From: CAYLLD01 sp964425135
GTDB taxonomy: Bacteria; Pseudomonadota; Alphaproteobacteria; Rhodobacterales; Rhodobacteraceae
Direction: 5' to 3'
Assembly (NCBI GenBank): GCA_964425135.1
Contig: CAYRKW010000010.1
Coordinates: 1-64,000 of the forward strand
DNA: 64,000 nt
In this document: positions 8,209 through 16,737 of the stretch, one piece after another
Position numbering within the stretch: position 1 is the first letter of the stretch
Layout: every line of letters begins with the position of its first letter
Notes under the pieces: generated by a model
What the model was told of the DNA's origin: nothing
Databases searched by the model: none
What the model saw: only the letters and a program-made list of their open reading frames with translations
Made by a program: the position numbers and the translations under genes

Positions 8209-10410
8209 ATGAACGCAGATGAAGCTGAGTTTTTTACCGAAGATGAGTTGGTTGCGGTTTTGACGACGCAACCCCTGGGCCGTTTGCTCGACTATAAAGC
8301 GCCCGATGGTGGGTTGCGGATCGGTGCGTTTGTTATGGTTCCTTTGGGTCCGCGGACCACCTTGGGCGTTGTCTGGGGGCCGGGGGCTGGTGATTTTGAC
8401 CGCGCCAAAATCCGGCGCGTGAAAGACGTGATCGATCTGCCGCCGATGACGCGGTCGATGCGCCAGTTTATGGAGCGGATGGCCGATTACACGCTTTGCC
8501 CGCTCGAAACCGTGCTGCGCCTTGCCACACGCATGCCGGGGATCGCCGATGGTCCCAAGGTGCGCAAGATCATCACCGCTGGCGATCGGGAGCCAGACCG
8601 AATGACCCGCGCCCGCGAGCAGGTGCTTGCGGTGATGGAGGATCACGAGGGGATGAATTTTGCTGCTGGCGAGTTGGCGGGTCTGGCGGGGGTGAGTGCT
8701 TCGGTCGTCAACGGGTTGGTTGCGCAAGGGGTGCTTGTCGAGAAAACCGCCCCGCGCGATGCGCCCTTCCTGCCGCTTGATCCAGACAGAGCAGGCAAGA
8801 CGCTTTCGGTGGAGCAGAAAAGCGCAGCGAAGTCGTTGCAGGACGCGCTAGGGTCGAAAAAATTTGGCGTCACGCTTCTCAAAGGTGTGACCGGATCGGG
8901 GAAGACGGAAGTCTATCTTGAAGCGGTCGCAGATGCCTTGCGCGGTGGGCGACAAGCGCTTGTTCTGCTGCCGGAGATCGCGCTCACGGTCGAGTTTCTC
9001 TCTCGCGTGGAAGCGCGTTTTGGCTCGCGCCCCGCCGAATGGCACTCGGGCATCACGATGTCAGAACGCCGCCGCAGTTTTCGCGCGGTGGCCACCGGTG
9101 AGGCGCGTTTGGTGGTCGGCGCGCGCTCTGCGCTGTTCCTGCCGTTCTCCCAGCTTGGTCTGGTGATCGTGGATGAGGAACACGACGGGTCCTACAAGCA
9201 GGAAGATGGCGCGATTTATAACGCCCGTGATATGGCTGTTTTGCGCGCCTCGCTTGTGGGGGCGCATGTGGTGCTGGCCACGGCAACGCCCTCGCTCGAA
9301 AGCTGGGCCAACGCCAAGGCGGGCAAATATGGCCGGATTGATCTGCATGAGCGTTACGGCGATGCGGTGCTGCCGGAAATGGCCGCGATTGACCTGCGCG
9401 CCAGCAAGCCCGAGCGCAACAAGTGGATATCGCCAGCGCTGTTCGGCGAGATCAACGCGCGGCTGAGTGATGGCGAGCAATCGCTCCTCTTTCTCAACCG
9501 CCGCGGCTTTGCGCCCATTACCGTCTGCCGATCCTGTGGGGAGCAAATCGGCTGCGATCATTGCGATGCGCGGATGGTGGAGCACCGGTTTCTTGCGCGG
9601 CTGATGTGCCATCAATGCGGCGAGAGCAAACCGGTGCCGACTGCCTGTCCGTCCTGCCAAGCCGAAGAGACGCTCTGTGCCCTTGGACCAGGGGTTGAGC
9701 GGCTTGCAGAAGAGGCCGAAGCGCTTTTTCCAAATGCGCGTATCGCGATCCTGAGTTCAGATTTGGCCGATAGCGCCCGCAAGCTCAAAGCCCGCATTGA
9801 CGAAATAGCGGGCGGCGGCGCTGATATCATCATAGGCACGCAAATGGTCGCCAAAGGTCACAACTTTCCGCTTCTGACACTCGTGGGTGTGATCGATGCG
9901 GATCTGGGGCTTCAGGGCGGGGATATGCGGGCGGCGGAGAAGTCGTTCCAACTGATCCGGCAGGTCGCTGGCCGGGCAGGGCGGGCGGATAAGCCGGGCC
10001 TTGCGCTCTTGCAGACCCATCAGCCCGATCACCCGGTCATCAAGGCAATACTGTCGGGTGAGGATGAGGCGTTCTGGGAGGCCGAAGCGGGTGAGAGACA
10101 CGCTGCCGGATCGCCGCCCTATGGCAAAATGGCGGGGATTATCCTCTCTGGCCCGGACGAGCGCGTGCTCTACGATTTTGCCGGATATATGGCCCGCAAA
10201 TCGGGTGTTCTGACCGCATCAGGCGCGCAGCTTTTCGGTCCTGCCACAGCGCCGGTTGCACGCATTCGTGGGCGGCACAGAGCGCGGATGTTGATTAAAG
10301 CACCCAAAGGCGCAGCGCTTCAAGCGCCCATCCGTGCGTGGCTCGCGCAGTTCACACCGCCGGCCAACCTTCGCGTCGTCGTCGATATCGATCCACAGAC
10401 ATTCTATTGA
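8209..10410 (+). CDS. priA: Primosomal protein N' (replication restart helicase)
   Basis: 3'-5' superfamily 2 helicase that reloads the replisome at stalled forks. Walker A is GVTGSGKTEVYL, Walker B is the DEEHD box, and paired Cys clusters (CRSCGEQIGCDHCD and CHQCGESKPVPTACPSC) form the zinc-binding strand-exchange domain. The helicase C-terminal motif QVAGRAGRAD is present. I chose ATG 8209 (MNADEAEFFTEDELV), giving 733 residues, the usual PriA length. The frame is open further up to 8107 but that part looks non-conserved. The gene stands alone between rsgA and an SDR gene. Confidence 0.96.
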   Translation: MNADEAEFFTEDELVAVLTTQPLGRLLDYKAPDGGLRIGAFVMVPLGPRTTLGVVWGPGAGDFDRAKIRRVKDVIDLPPMTRSMRQFMERMADYTLCPLETVLRLATRMPGIADGPKVRKIITAGDREPDRMTRAREQVLAVMEDHEGMNFAAGELAGLAGVSASVVNGLVAQGVLVEKTAPRDAPFLPLDPDRAGKTLSVEQKSAAKSLQDALGSKKFGVTLLKGVTGSGKTEVYLEAVADALRGGRQALVLLPEIALTVEFLSRVEARFGSRPAEWHSGITMSERRRSFRAVATGEARLVVGARSALFLPFSQLGLVIVDEEHDGSYKQEDGAIYNARDMAVLRASLVGAHVVLATATPSLESWANAKAGKYGRIDLHERYGDAVLPEMAAIDLRASKPERNKWISPALFGEINARLSDGEQSLLFLNRRGFAPITVCRSCGEQIGCDHCDARMVEHRFLARLMCHQCGESKPVPTACPSCQAEETLCALGPGVERLAEEAEALFPNARIAILSSDLADSARKLKARIDEIAGGGADIIIGTQMVAKGHNFPLLTLVGVIDADLGLQGGDMRAAEKSFQLIRQVAGRAGRADKPGLALLQTHQPDHPVIKAILSGEDEAFWEAEAGERHAAGSPPYGKMAGIILSGPDERVLYDFAGYMARKSGVLTASGAQLFGPATAPVARIRGRHRARMLIKAPKGAALQAPIRAWLAQFTPPANLRVVVDIDPQTFY

Positions 10411-10480
10411 TCCGCGTTGATGCGGCACGCTCTTGTGGCTAGAACGGTCCTGTAGTCCAGTTCAAACGCGAGACAGTCCC

Positions 10481-11230
10481 ATGCCCGATTTCGCCCGCTA
10501 TCCCAGCCTGAAAGACAAAGCGATCCTGATCACAGGCGGCGCGTCTGGCATCGGTGCGCTTACGGTTGAGGCGTTTGCTGAGCAGGGCGCACGCGTTGCG
10601 TTTTTGGACCGGGACGCTGAGGCGAGCAAGGCGGTATCCGAACGTACAGGTGCGGCCCATGCCATCTGCGATCTGCGCGATATCGAGGCTATGCAGTCCG
10701 CTATCACGAGCCTTGCTGAGGAACTTGGCTCCTTTGCTGTTCTGGTCAATAACGCGGCCCGCGATGACCGGCATGACTGGAAAGACGTCACGGCCGAGTA
10801 TTGGGATGAGCGCATGCACACCAACCTGCGCCATATGTTCTTTGCGATCCAATCCGTAGCGCCGGGCATGATCGAAGGGGGCGGCGGGTCGATCATCAAT
10901 CTTGGCTCGAACAGCTGGTGGGAAGCGGGCGGCGGATTTCCCGCATATGCAACTGCCAAAGCCGCCGTACACGGTCTGACCCGTACCATGGCCCGCGATC
11001 TTGGGGGGCACCGCATTCGGGTGAACACGGTTGTGCCGGGGTGGATCATGACCGAGCGGCAAAAAGAGCTTTGGTCCACGCCTGAGGCGTTGGAGGCGCA
11101 TCGCGCGAGCCAATGCCTGCCCGATCTGATTGATCCTGTTTATGTTGCCCGCATGGTTTTGTTTTTGGCATCCGATGATGCGGCGATGTGTACGGCAAAT
11201 AACTACATGGTCGAAGCCGGCTCGATCTGA
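10481..11230 (+). CDS. Short-chain dehydrogenase/reductase (SDR)
   Basis: Classical NAD(P)-dependent SDR of 249 residues. It has TGGASGIG (cofactor loop), the NNAARDDRHDW region after strand 4, a catalytic Ser in NLGSNSWWEAG, and the YATAK active-site pair. The Asp in FLDRD after strand 2 favours NAD over NADP. The C-terminus ends with the usual MVEAGSI. The start at ATG 10481 (MPDFARYP) places the glycine motif about 25 residues in, as expected. The substrate cannot be read from sequence, though sugar or polyol dehydrogenases have this shape. There is no operon partner: it is downstream of priA by 70 bp. Confidence 0.9.
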   Translation: MPDFARYPSLKDKAILITGGASGIGALTVEAFAEQGARVAFLDRDAEASKAVSERTGAAHAICDLRDIEAMQSAITSLAEELGSFAVLVNNAARDDRHDWKDVTAEYWDERMHTNLRHMFFAIQSVAPGMIEGGGGSIINLGSNSWWEAGGGFPAYATAKAAVHGLTRTMARDLGGHRIRVNTVVPGWIMTERQKELWSTPEALEAHRASQCLPDLIDPVYVARMVLFLASDDAAMCTANNYMVEAGSI

Positions 11231-11239
11231 TCAAATTGC

Positions 11240-11337
11240 GAGCCGACCCGTCGGGTCGTCTCACGACTATAGTTTTCGTTCAAGCCACGAAGGCTGTCGC
11301 TGCCCGCGACGGGGGAGTATTTGTGCAAATGCGAAAG
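11240..11337. repeat. Palindromic intergenic element between convergent genes
   Basis: The 111-bp gap between the SDR gene and the converging lipoprotein gene holds a 15-bp palindrome (CGACCCG-T-CGGGTCG, 11244-11258), a GTCGC / GCGAC hairpin (11296-11310), and then GGGGGAGTATTTGTGCAAAT (11311-11330). The last part matches the GGGAGTATTT core of the elements at 20386 and 27565. It may act as a bidirectional terminator. Confidence 0.5.
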
Positions 11338-11341
11338 GTAA

Positions 11342-12403
11342 TCAGTAACCGGGGATCAGTTCCTGCAACAGAAGGGTTCCGGTCGCGATATCGGGCGAGA
11401 ACAGATCGTATTTTCCGGTTAGTGCATTCATCATTGCGATCACTGTTGGTGAGGTCAAAAGCACCGCGTGATCGCCGCCATCGCCGGTTGCGAAGGCTGT
11501 GAGCGGCACTTCGGTCACGCCCAGCTCTGCCAGTGATCCCGGTTTGCGCAGCGATCCCAGACGGCCAGCCTTTCCGGTGAGAAAAGCGGAGAACTTGAGC
11601 GCGCTGTCTTGCGGTGTTCCGGCGATCACAAACGGGCGCGGCAGGCCATTGATCGTGCGTGCCTGTGCGCGAAACACATCATTGTCGAGATCGGGCGAGA
11701 TCAACAGGACGGCTGCGATCCGGTCTTTCACACGATTGTCTGCGCGCAGGCTGAGCGTGCGCAGCGCCTCCATGATCAGTTGCGAGCCCATGGAGTGACC
11801 GACGAGGGCAACGCGCCGGTTTGACGTTGTCAGCGACGCAATCAGATCCGCCAGTTGGTCGCGGGCGATCAGGACGCTGTCGCGATCATGCACATAGGCC
11901 GAGACCTTGCCTGCCGAGGGCCAGCTAAACAAAACGCCGGGTCCGGGTGTGTCGAAATCCGCCTCCAGTTGCGCGGCGCGATAGACCGCTTCGGGGTGGG
12001 TGGTGTTGAAGCCATGGACGAAGATGAACGTCTCATTACCTGTTTTTGAGCGCGCAACCGCGTTCAGAAAATCACGCTCTGCGCCAAATTTCTGGCGCGC
12101 GATCAGCCCAAAATCGCTTGCCGGATTGGCTTGACCCTTCGGCCAAACCACGGTGCCCTTTTCGCGATTTGCAGGGACCCAGACGTCATAGGCAGCATAT
12201 TGCGCAGCAGAACGTGCAACGTCGTAGCGCCCGCCATCGTTGTTTTCGCCGCGCACGGAAACGGAAAAGACCCGCTCGATTTGCGCATCATCGGTTTGGT
12301 TCACGGTTTGAAAGTGGTGGGTATCGGTGCAAGAAAGCAGCGTGATGAGCGCGGCAATACCGAAGGTCTTCGCAAGCAGATTATGAGCGTGCCTTCGCAT
12401 CAT
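11342..12403 (-). CDS. Alpha/beta-hydrolase lipoprotein (DUF900 family)
   Basis: A serine hydrolase-like protein of about 353 residues. The nucleophile elbow is GHSMGSQLI, an oxyanion-type HGFNTTH strand precedes it, and a late Asp/His pair (TGDGGDHAVLL) could complete the triad. The N-terminus is a lipoprotein signal ending LITLLSC, so the mature protein is probably anchored in the outer or inner membrane facing the periplasm. The start is one of two adjacent ATGs (12403 or 12400), behind a GGGGGAAGG ribosome site. The family is annotated DUF900; substrate unknown. It converges with the SDR gene. Confidence 0.85.
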   Translation of the reverse strand: MMRRHAHNLLAKTFGIAALITLLSCTDTHHFQTVNQTDDAQIERVFSVSVRGENNDGGRYDVARSAAQYAAYDVWVPANREKGTVVWPKGQANPASDFGLIARQKFGAERDFLNAVARSKTGNETFIFVHGFNTTHPEAVYRAAQLEADFDTPGPGVLFSWPSAGKVSAYVHDRDSVLIARDQLADLIASLTTSNRRVALVGHSMGSQLIMEALRTLSLRADNRVKDRIAAVLLISPDLDNDVFRAQARTINGLPRPFVIAGTPQDSALKFSAFLTGKAGRLGSLRKPGSLAELGVTEVPLTAFATGDGGDHAVLLTSPTVIAMMNALTGKYDLFSPDIATGTLLLQELIPGY

Positions 12404-12494
12404 CGCCTTCCCCCGTTTCACTCGTCGTGATGGTCTCTGACGGAGAGTATGGCAAATTGCAGTGCTGATTGTCACGCGCGGTGTAAAATTCGCC

Positions 12495-13196
12495 TCAGCC
12501 AACCCCGACATATCGTGCAAATTCGCGGGACCCAGCCGTCAGCTCGCTCACCTGATGGGTGGCAGCGTCGCGGCCATGATCGATAAAGGTGACGCGCGTA
12601 CCAATCGAGAGGACCGCATCCACCCGCTGCTCGACAAGCATCACCGCTGTGCCTTCAGCGGCCAGCGAGAGCAGCAGCTCATGAATGAGCGCAATCACCG
12701 ACGGTTGCAACCCTTCGCTCGGCTCATCAAGGATCAGCACCTCCGGCTCCAGACAGAGTGCCCGCGCAGTTGCCAGCATCTGTTGCTCGCCGCCCGAGAG
12801 TGTACCTGCCCGCTGGCGCAAACGCTCGCGCAGCTTGGGGAAATGCTCCAGCACACGCTCAACCGTATCCAGCGGCTTTTTGCGCACCAGAAGTCCAATC
12901 TCAAGGTTTTCGGCCACGCTCAAATCCGCGAACAACCGGCGGCCCTGCGGCACATAGCCGATCCCGCGTTGCGGCCGCTTCTGGGCGGCAAGCCGGTCGA
13001 TGCGCGCATCGTTCAGGTGAATGGACCCAACGTGCGTGCGCACCAGCCCCATGATCGCTTTGCACAGCGTGGTTTTGCCCGCGCCATTGCGACCCATCAG
13101 GCAGTGAATTTCGCCCTTCTCCAGCCCGAAACTCAGACCGCCCAGAACCTTGACGGGGCCGTAACCGGCATGAATATCCTTAACGCTCAGTATCAT
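12495..13196 (-). CDS. livF: ABC transporter ATP-binding protein, LivF type
   Basis: ATPase subunit of a hydrophobic amino-acid-type (HAAT) importer, 233 residues. Walker A is GRNGAGKTTLCKA, the signature is LSGGEQQ, Walker B is LILDEPSEGL, and the H-loop region follows. The short length and the VPQGRRLFADLSVAENL Q-loop region mark the LivF type. It overlaps the next gene upstream by 4 bp (ATGA). It is the last gene of the importer operon; no clear terminator follows. Confidence 0.93.
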   Translation of the reverse strand: MILSVKDIHAGYGPVKVLGGLSFGLEKGEIHCLMGRNGAGKTTLCKAIMGLVRTHVGSIHLNDARIDRLAAQKRPQRGIGYVPQGRRLFADLSVAENLEIGLLVRKKPLDTVERVLEHFPKLRERLRQRAGTLSGGEQQMLATARALCLEPEVLILDEPSEGLQPSVIALIHELLLSLAAEGTAVMLVEQRVDAVLSIGTRVTFIDHGRDAATHQVSELTAGSREFARYVGVG

Positions 13197-13912
13197 GTGC
13201 CTAGGTAAGCCTCGCGCACTGCGTCGTTTCGCCGGATGTCGTCAGGATGGCCCTCGGCGATGATCCGGCCCTGATCCATCACCGTGACAATATCGGCCAG
13301 CGCCATGACCACATCCATATTGTGCTCGATCAACAAAACCGTGGTGTCATGGGAAATCTCGCCTATCAAATGCACGAAATCGGATATCTCGCCCGCCGAC
13401 AGACCTTGTGTCGGCTCGTCCAGAATGAGCAGGTTTGGCTGCTGGATCAGCCCCATTGCCATCTCCAAAAGACGCTTGTGCCCATAAGACATATCGCCCG
13501 CCCGCTGGTGGCGCATATTATCGATGCCCACAAGCTCCAGCATCCGTTTGGCCTCGGTTCGCAGGGACAGCCCACGCGCCTTTGAGAACCGCTGCGCTGC
13601 GATCAGCACGTTCTCATAGACCGGCAGATCCTCGAAGATCGTCGTGATCTGGAAGGTATAGGCCATTCCAAGCCCGATGCGTTTGTGCGGTGGCATGCGG
13701 GTTATGTCGGTTTCGCGAAAATAGATGCGGCCCGAGGTTGGTGCGAGGCGCCCGACGATCAGCGAGGTCAGGGTGGTCTTGCCTGCACCATTGGGGCCGA
13801 TCAGCGCGCGGATACGGCCTTGGTCTAACGTGAAATCCACCTCATCGACGGCTTTTATCCCGCCAAAGTGGCACGATAGCTTATCTGTGCGGATCAGGCT
13901 CATGGCAGCCAC
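13193..13912 (-). CDS. livG: ABC transporter ATP-binding protein, LivG type
   Basis: Second ATPase of the HAAT importer, 239 residues. It shows GPNGAGKTTLTSLI (Walker A), the LivG-type Q-loop region GLGMAYTFQITTIFEDLPVYEN, and LLILDEPTQGL (Walker B). The signature motif is unusual: where most ABC ATPases have LSGGQ, this has MSYGHKRLLEMA, a form seen in urea/branched-chain subgroup proteins. It overlaps livM by 13 bp, and the two should be translated together. Confidence 0.93.
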   Translation of the reverse strand: MAAMSLIRTDKLSCHFGGIKAVDEVDFTLDQGRIRALIGPNGAGKTTLTSLIVGRLAPTSGRIYFRETDITRMPPHKRIGLGMAYTFQITTIFEDLPVYENVLIAAQRFSKARGLSLRTEAKRMLELVGIDNMRHQRAGDMSYGHKRLLEMAMGLIQQPNLLILDEPTQGLSAGEISDFVHLIGEISHDTTVLLIEHNMDVVMALADIVTVMDQGRIIAEGHPDDIRRNDAVREAYLGT

Positions 13913-14838
13913 GGCAGGGCATAGCGCCGCACCAGTCCCATAAAGCCGCGGCGCGCAAAAAGGACCATGAAGATCAGCACAACGCCGACGACCAGCATAT
14001 AGGCGTCTGTCAGGCCGGAGGCATAATCAATCAGATAGACCATGAAGGCGGTGCCGACGAGCGGTCCCAAGAGCGTGCCAACCCCGCCGACCAGCACCCA
14101 TAGAAGCGGGAAGATCGAATAGGCGACGGCTGCAAAACTCGCGCCAACATAGCCAAAGAGTACGCCATAGGCCGCTCCGGCTGCGCCCGAATAGACGCCC
14201 GACAGGACAAGCGCGGTGTATTTATAGCGCCAGACATTGTAGCCCAGCAATTGCGCCCGTGCCTCATTCTCGCGCACGGCTATCAGAGCGCGCCCGAAGC
14301 TGGAGCGCACCAGAATATAGTTCACCAAAAGCGCCAGTACGAAAAGCCCGAAGGCTGCGTAGAACCGCATATCCGCCTGGCTGAAATCGAACTGCATGAA
14401 TTGCCGCGCCGCCTGCGGGGTGTTGAACCCTTCATCCGCGCGCGTCCAGTCGCCAAAATAGAGAATGAGCAGATAGCCCGCTTGCGCAAACATCAGCGTC
14501 ACGATCATAAAAGCCACACCGATTGTGCGCAGCGCCAGCAGGCCGACCACAAAAGCCAGCGCGAGCGCGGCGAGCAGGCCCGCGCCATAGGCGGGGAGCA
14601 GCTCGAAATTCAGATGTTGCGCCGTCAGCCCCATGCCGTACATGCCAGCGGCGAAAAACATTGCATGGCCAAGGCTCAAAAGGCCGGTGTAGCCAAAGAG
14701 GATATTGTATCCCATCGCATAGACCGCCAGCACCAGAATGCGCGAGAGCTGTCCGAAATGATAGGTTGGCAGGATCAGCGACAGGCCAAAGATCGCCGCC
14801 AGAATGAGCGCGTGAAACCAGAAAGCCCTGCTCATCAT
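13900..14838 (-). CDS. livM: ABC transporter permease, LivM type
   Basis: Inner-membrane permease of 312 residues with about ten hydrophobic segments. The family core GYTGLLSLGHAMFFAAGMYG is near residue 50 and the coupling loop with RENEARAQLLGYN near residue 198. It would pair with the LivH-type permease encoded next to it to form the translocation channel for the substrate delivered by the periplasmic protein at 16738-18030. Overlaps with both neighbours indicate tight co-translation. Confidence 0.93.
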   Translation of the reverse strand: MMSRAFWFHALILAAIFGLSLILPTYHFGQLSRILVLAVYAMGYNILFGYTGLLSLGHAMFFAAGMYGMGLTAQHLNFELLPAYGAGLLAALALAFVVGLLALRTIGVAFMIVTLMFAQAGYLLILYFGDWTRADEGFNTPQAARQFMQFDFSQADMRFYAAFGLFVLALLVNYILVRSSFGRALIAVRENEARAQLLGYNVWRYKYTALVLSGVYSGAAGAAYGVLFGYVGASFAAVAYSIFPLLWVLVGGVGTLLGPLVGTAFMVYLIDYASGLTDAYMLVVGVVLIFMVLFARRGFMGLVRRYALPWLP

Positions 14839-15761
14839 GCGCGTCTTATCCCGAAAAGCCCTTGTGGGCGGTACACCAGCACCAGCGCGACCAAGAGCGT
14901 TGCGAGGATTTTTGCAAGCGTTGGCGAGAAAAAGACCGAGATGATCCCGTCCGACAGCCCGATAATGAGCGCCGCCACCACGGTGCCTTTGAGCGAGCCA
15001 AGCCCGCCGATAATCACCACGATGAACGACAACAGCAGCGGCTCGCCCCCCATCAGGTAATGCGCCTGTTGAATTGGCACGATCAGCACTGCGGCCAGCG
15101 CGGCCAACCCTGCGCCAATCCCAAAGACAATCGCGTAAATCTTGTCGACCGATATGCCGAAGTTCTGCGCTGTCTCGCGATCCATCTGCGTGGCCCGCAA
15201 ATAAAGCCCCAGCTTTGTCCGCGTCATCATCACATAGATCATCAAGAGCAAGACAGCAGCGGCGGCAATGACAAACAGCTTATAGCTCGTCGTCGAAAGC
15301 CCCCATGGGAAGTAAACCGACCAGGCCCCATCCACTTTTTCAAGCCACGGCAAGGCAATCCGCTGATCAAACGGGGCGGCGACCGGGCGGGCGTCCGGCC
15401 CGAATGTCATCAGCGTCGATTGCTGGATGATGTAGAGTATCCCGATCGTCGCCACGATCGTCGCCTCAGGATCGTAGTTCACCCGCTTGAGGATCAGCCA
15501 ATCGGCGAAAATCGCGAGAATTCCCGCTGCCAAAGGCGCAAGCAAAAGCGCCGTAACAAAGCCCAGCATCGGGTCATGAGACAGCGCATTGGTGATATAC
15601 CACGCCAGCACAGCGCCGATCATGAAAAACTCGCCATGCGCAACGTTCACCACGCGCATCACGCCGAAAACAATGCTCAGCCCCATCGCCATCAGCGCAA
15701 GCACAGCGGCTTGCACCAACCCCTCGATAGAGGCGAGCATCAGATGTGGGCCAAATTCCAT
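14835..15761 (-). CDS. livH: ABC transporter permease, LivH type
   Basis: 308-residue membrane permease. The conserved MRVVNVAHGEFFMIGA segment near residue 35 and the late GGLGSLKGTVVAALIIGLSDG segment identify the LivH side of a HAAT importer. Upstream, 136 bp without a gene separate it from the cyclase gene. That is wide for an operon, so a second promoter is possible. The substrate of the system is not determined by the permeases. Confidence 0.93.
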   Translation of the reverse strand: MEFGPHLMLASIEGLVQAAVLALMAMGLSIVFGVMRVVNVAHGEFFMIGAVLAWYITNALSHDPMLGFVTALLLAPLAAGILAIFADWLILKRVNYDPEATIVATIGILYIIQQSTLMTFGPDARPVAAPFDQRIALPWLEKVDGAWSVYFPWGLSTTSYKLFVIAAAAVLLLMIYVMMTRTKLGLYLRATQMDRETAQNFGISVDKIYAIVFGIGAGLAALAAVLIVPIQQAHYLMGGEPLLLSFIVVIIGGLGSLKGTVVAALIIGLSDGIISVFFSPTLAKILATLLVALVLVYRPQGLFGIRRA

Positions 15762-15897
15762 ATTCCCCGTCGCAATAGTCTGCCATCAGCCATCTATCCG
15801 CTGTGCTAGGCTGAGTAAACGCGCGGTTCCGTCAAATTGGCGGTTTGTGGCCGCTTATGCGCTGCAAAAGCCACATCCGCAGACTGTCTGAGCGGTA

Positions 15898-16707
15898 CTA
15901 GGCCACCCCGATGATCCGCGCTGGACCACCGGTTCCGCCCTTGTGCTTGGGCGCGCCGATGAAAATCGTGGCACCAGAGGCGGGCATTTCGTCGAGATTT
16001 GCCAGATTTTCGATCCCGAACCGCCCGGCAGGCAACCATAGGTAATGCGTTGCAAAATCAGGCGATGGCCCGTGATCGAGCGACAGCGTATCGACCGCAA
16101 TCGAACTGGCGTTTGTGTTTTCCAACAGCATCTGCGCTGCATCCACATGGAAGCCGGGATAATGCTGCGCCGTGCCGTCAAAGCCCCGGAACGCCTCCGT
16201 CTCGACCTTCGCACTCCAGCCCGAATTCATCGCAACGCAGGCATTGTCCGGTATATCGCCGTTGGCCGCAATCCACGCGCTCAGATCCTCCGGGGTCACT
16301 TGCGCATCAGCATTATCCGCCGCCTTGGCGCGAATATCGACGACACACAGCGGCGCAACGAGCGTGTCCACCGGTATTTCATCCACTGAAGTCCCATCGG
16401 CCGAAAAATGCAGCGGCGCATCAATATGCGTGCCGGTATGCTCTTCGATGGTCAGGTTGAGCAGATTGTACCCATCCGCCTCGAACTTGGCCAGTTGCTC
16501 CATCGCAATGCCCGGCGACCCGCCCCATGTCGGAAACTCGGGGCTGAGCGTGTGGGTCATATCCACCACGCTGCCATGCCCCGCTGCCAGTGCGGGCGGC
16601 ACTTTAGCAACCGTGGCCGCCGCCGCAGCAACTGCAGCCCCCGCGAAAAAGCCGCGGCGCGACAGCATCTTGTCCTTCACCGCATTCATCACACAGATAT
16701 CGCACAT
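15898..16707 (-). CDS. Tat-exported cyclase-family (kynurenine formamidase-like) hydrolase
   Basis: 269-residue metal-dependent hydrolase. The diagnostic metal-binding motif HTGTHIDAPLHF is present near residue 95, as in kynurenine formamidase and isatin hydrolase. The N-terminus has an SRRGFFAG twin-arginine motif near residue 16, followed by an Ala-rich hydrophobic run ending ALAAG, so export in folded form is likely. An odd MCDICVMNAVKDKML segment precedes the signal. The AAGGAG ribosome site (9 nt spacing) supports ATG 16705-16707. It sits 30 bp after the solute-binding protein and before the permeases, which suggests it processes the ligand, such as a cyclic amide or lactone, outside the cytoplasm. 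That role is inference. Confidence 0.85.
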   Translation of the reverse strand: MCDICVMNAVKDKMLSRRGFFAGAAVAAAAATVAKVPPALAAGHGSVVDMTHTLSPEFPTWGGSPGIAMEQLAKFEADGYNLLNLTIEEHTGTHIDAPLHFSADGTSVDEIPVDTLVAPLCVVDIRAKAADNADAQVTPEDLSAWIAANGDIPDNACVAMNSGWSAKVETEAFRGFDGTAQHYPGFHVDAAQMLLENTNASSIAVDTLSLDHGPSPDFATHYLWLPAGRFGIENLANLDEMPASGATIFIGAPKHKGGTGGPARIIGVA

Positions 16708-16737
16708 CAGTTTGGTCTCCTTGATCGATTATGGGGA

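Noticed and set aside
14251..15809. Plus-strand frames opposite livM and livH
   Set aside because: Antisense shadows of membrane permease genes; His/Arg/Gln-rich and without family features.
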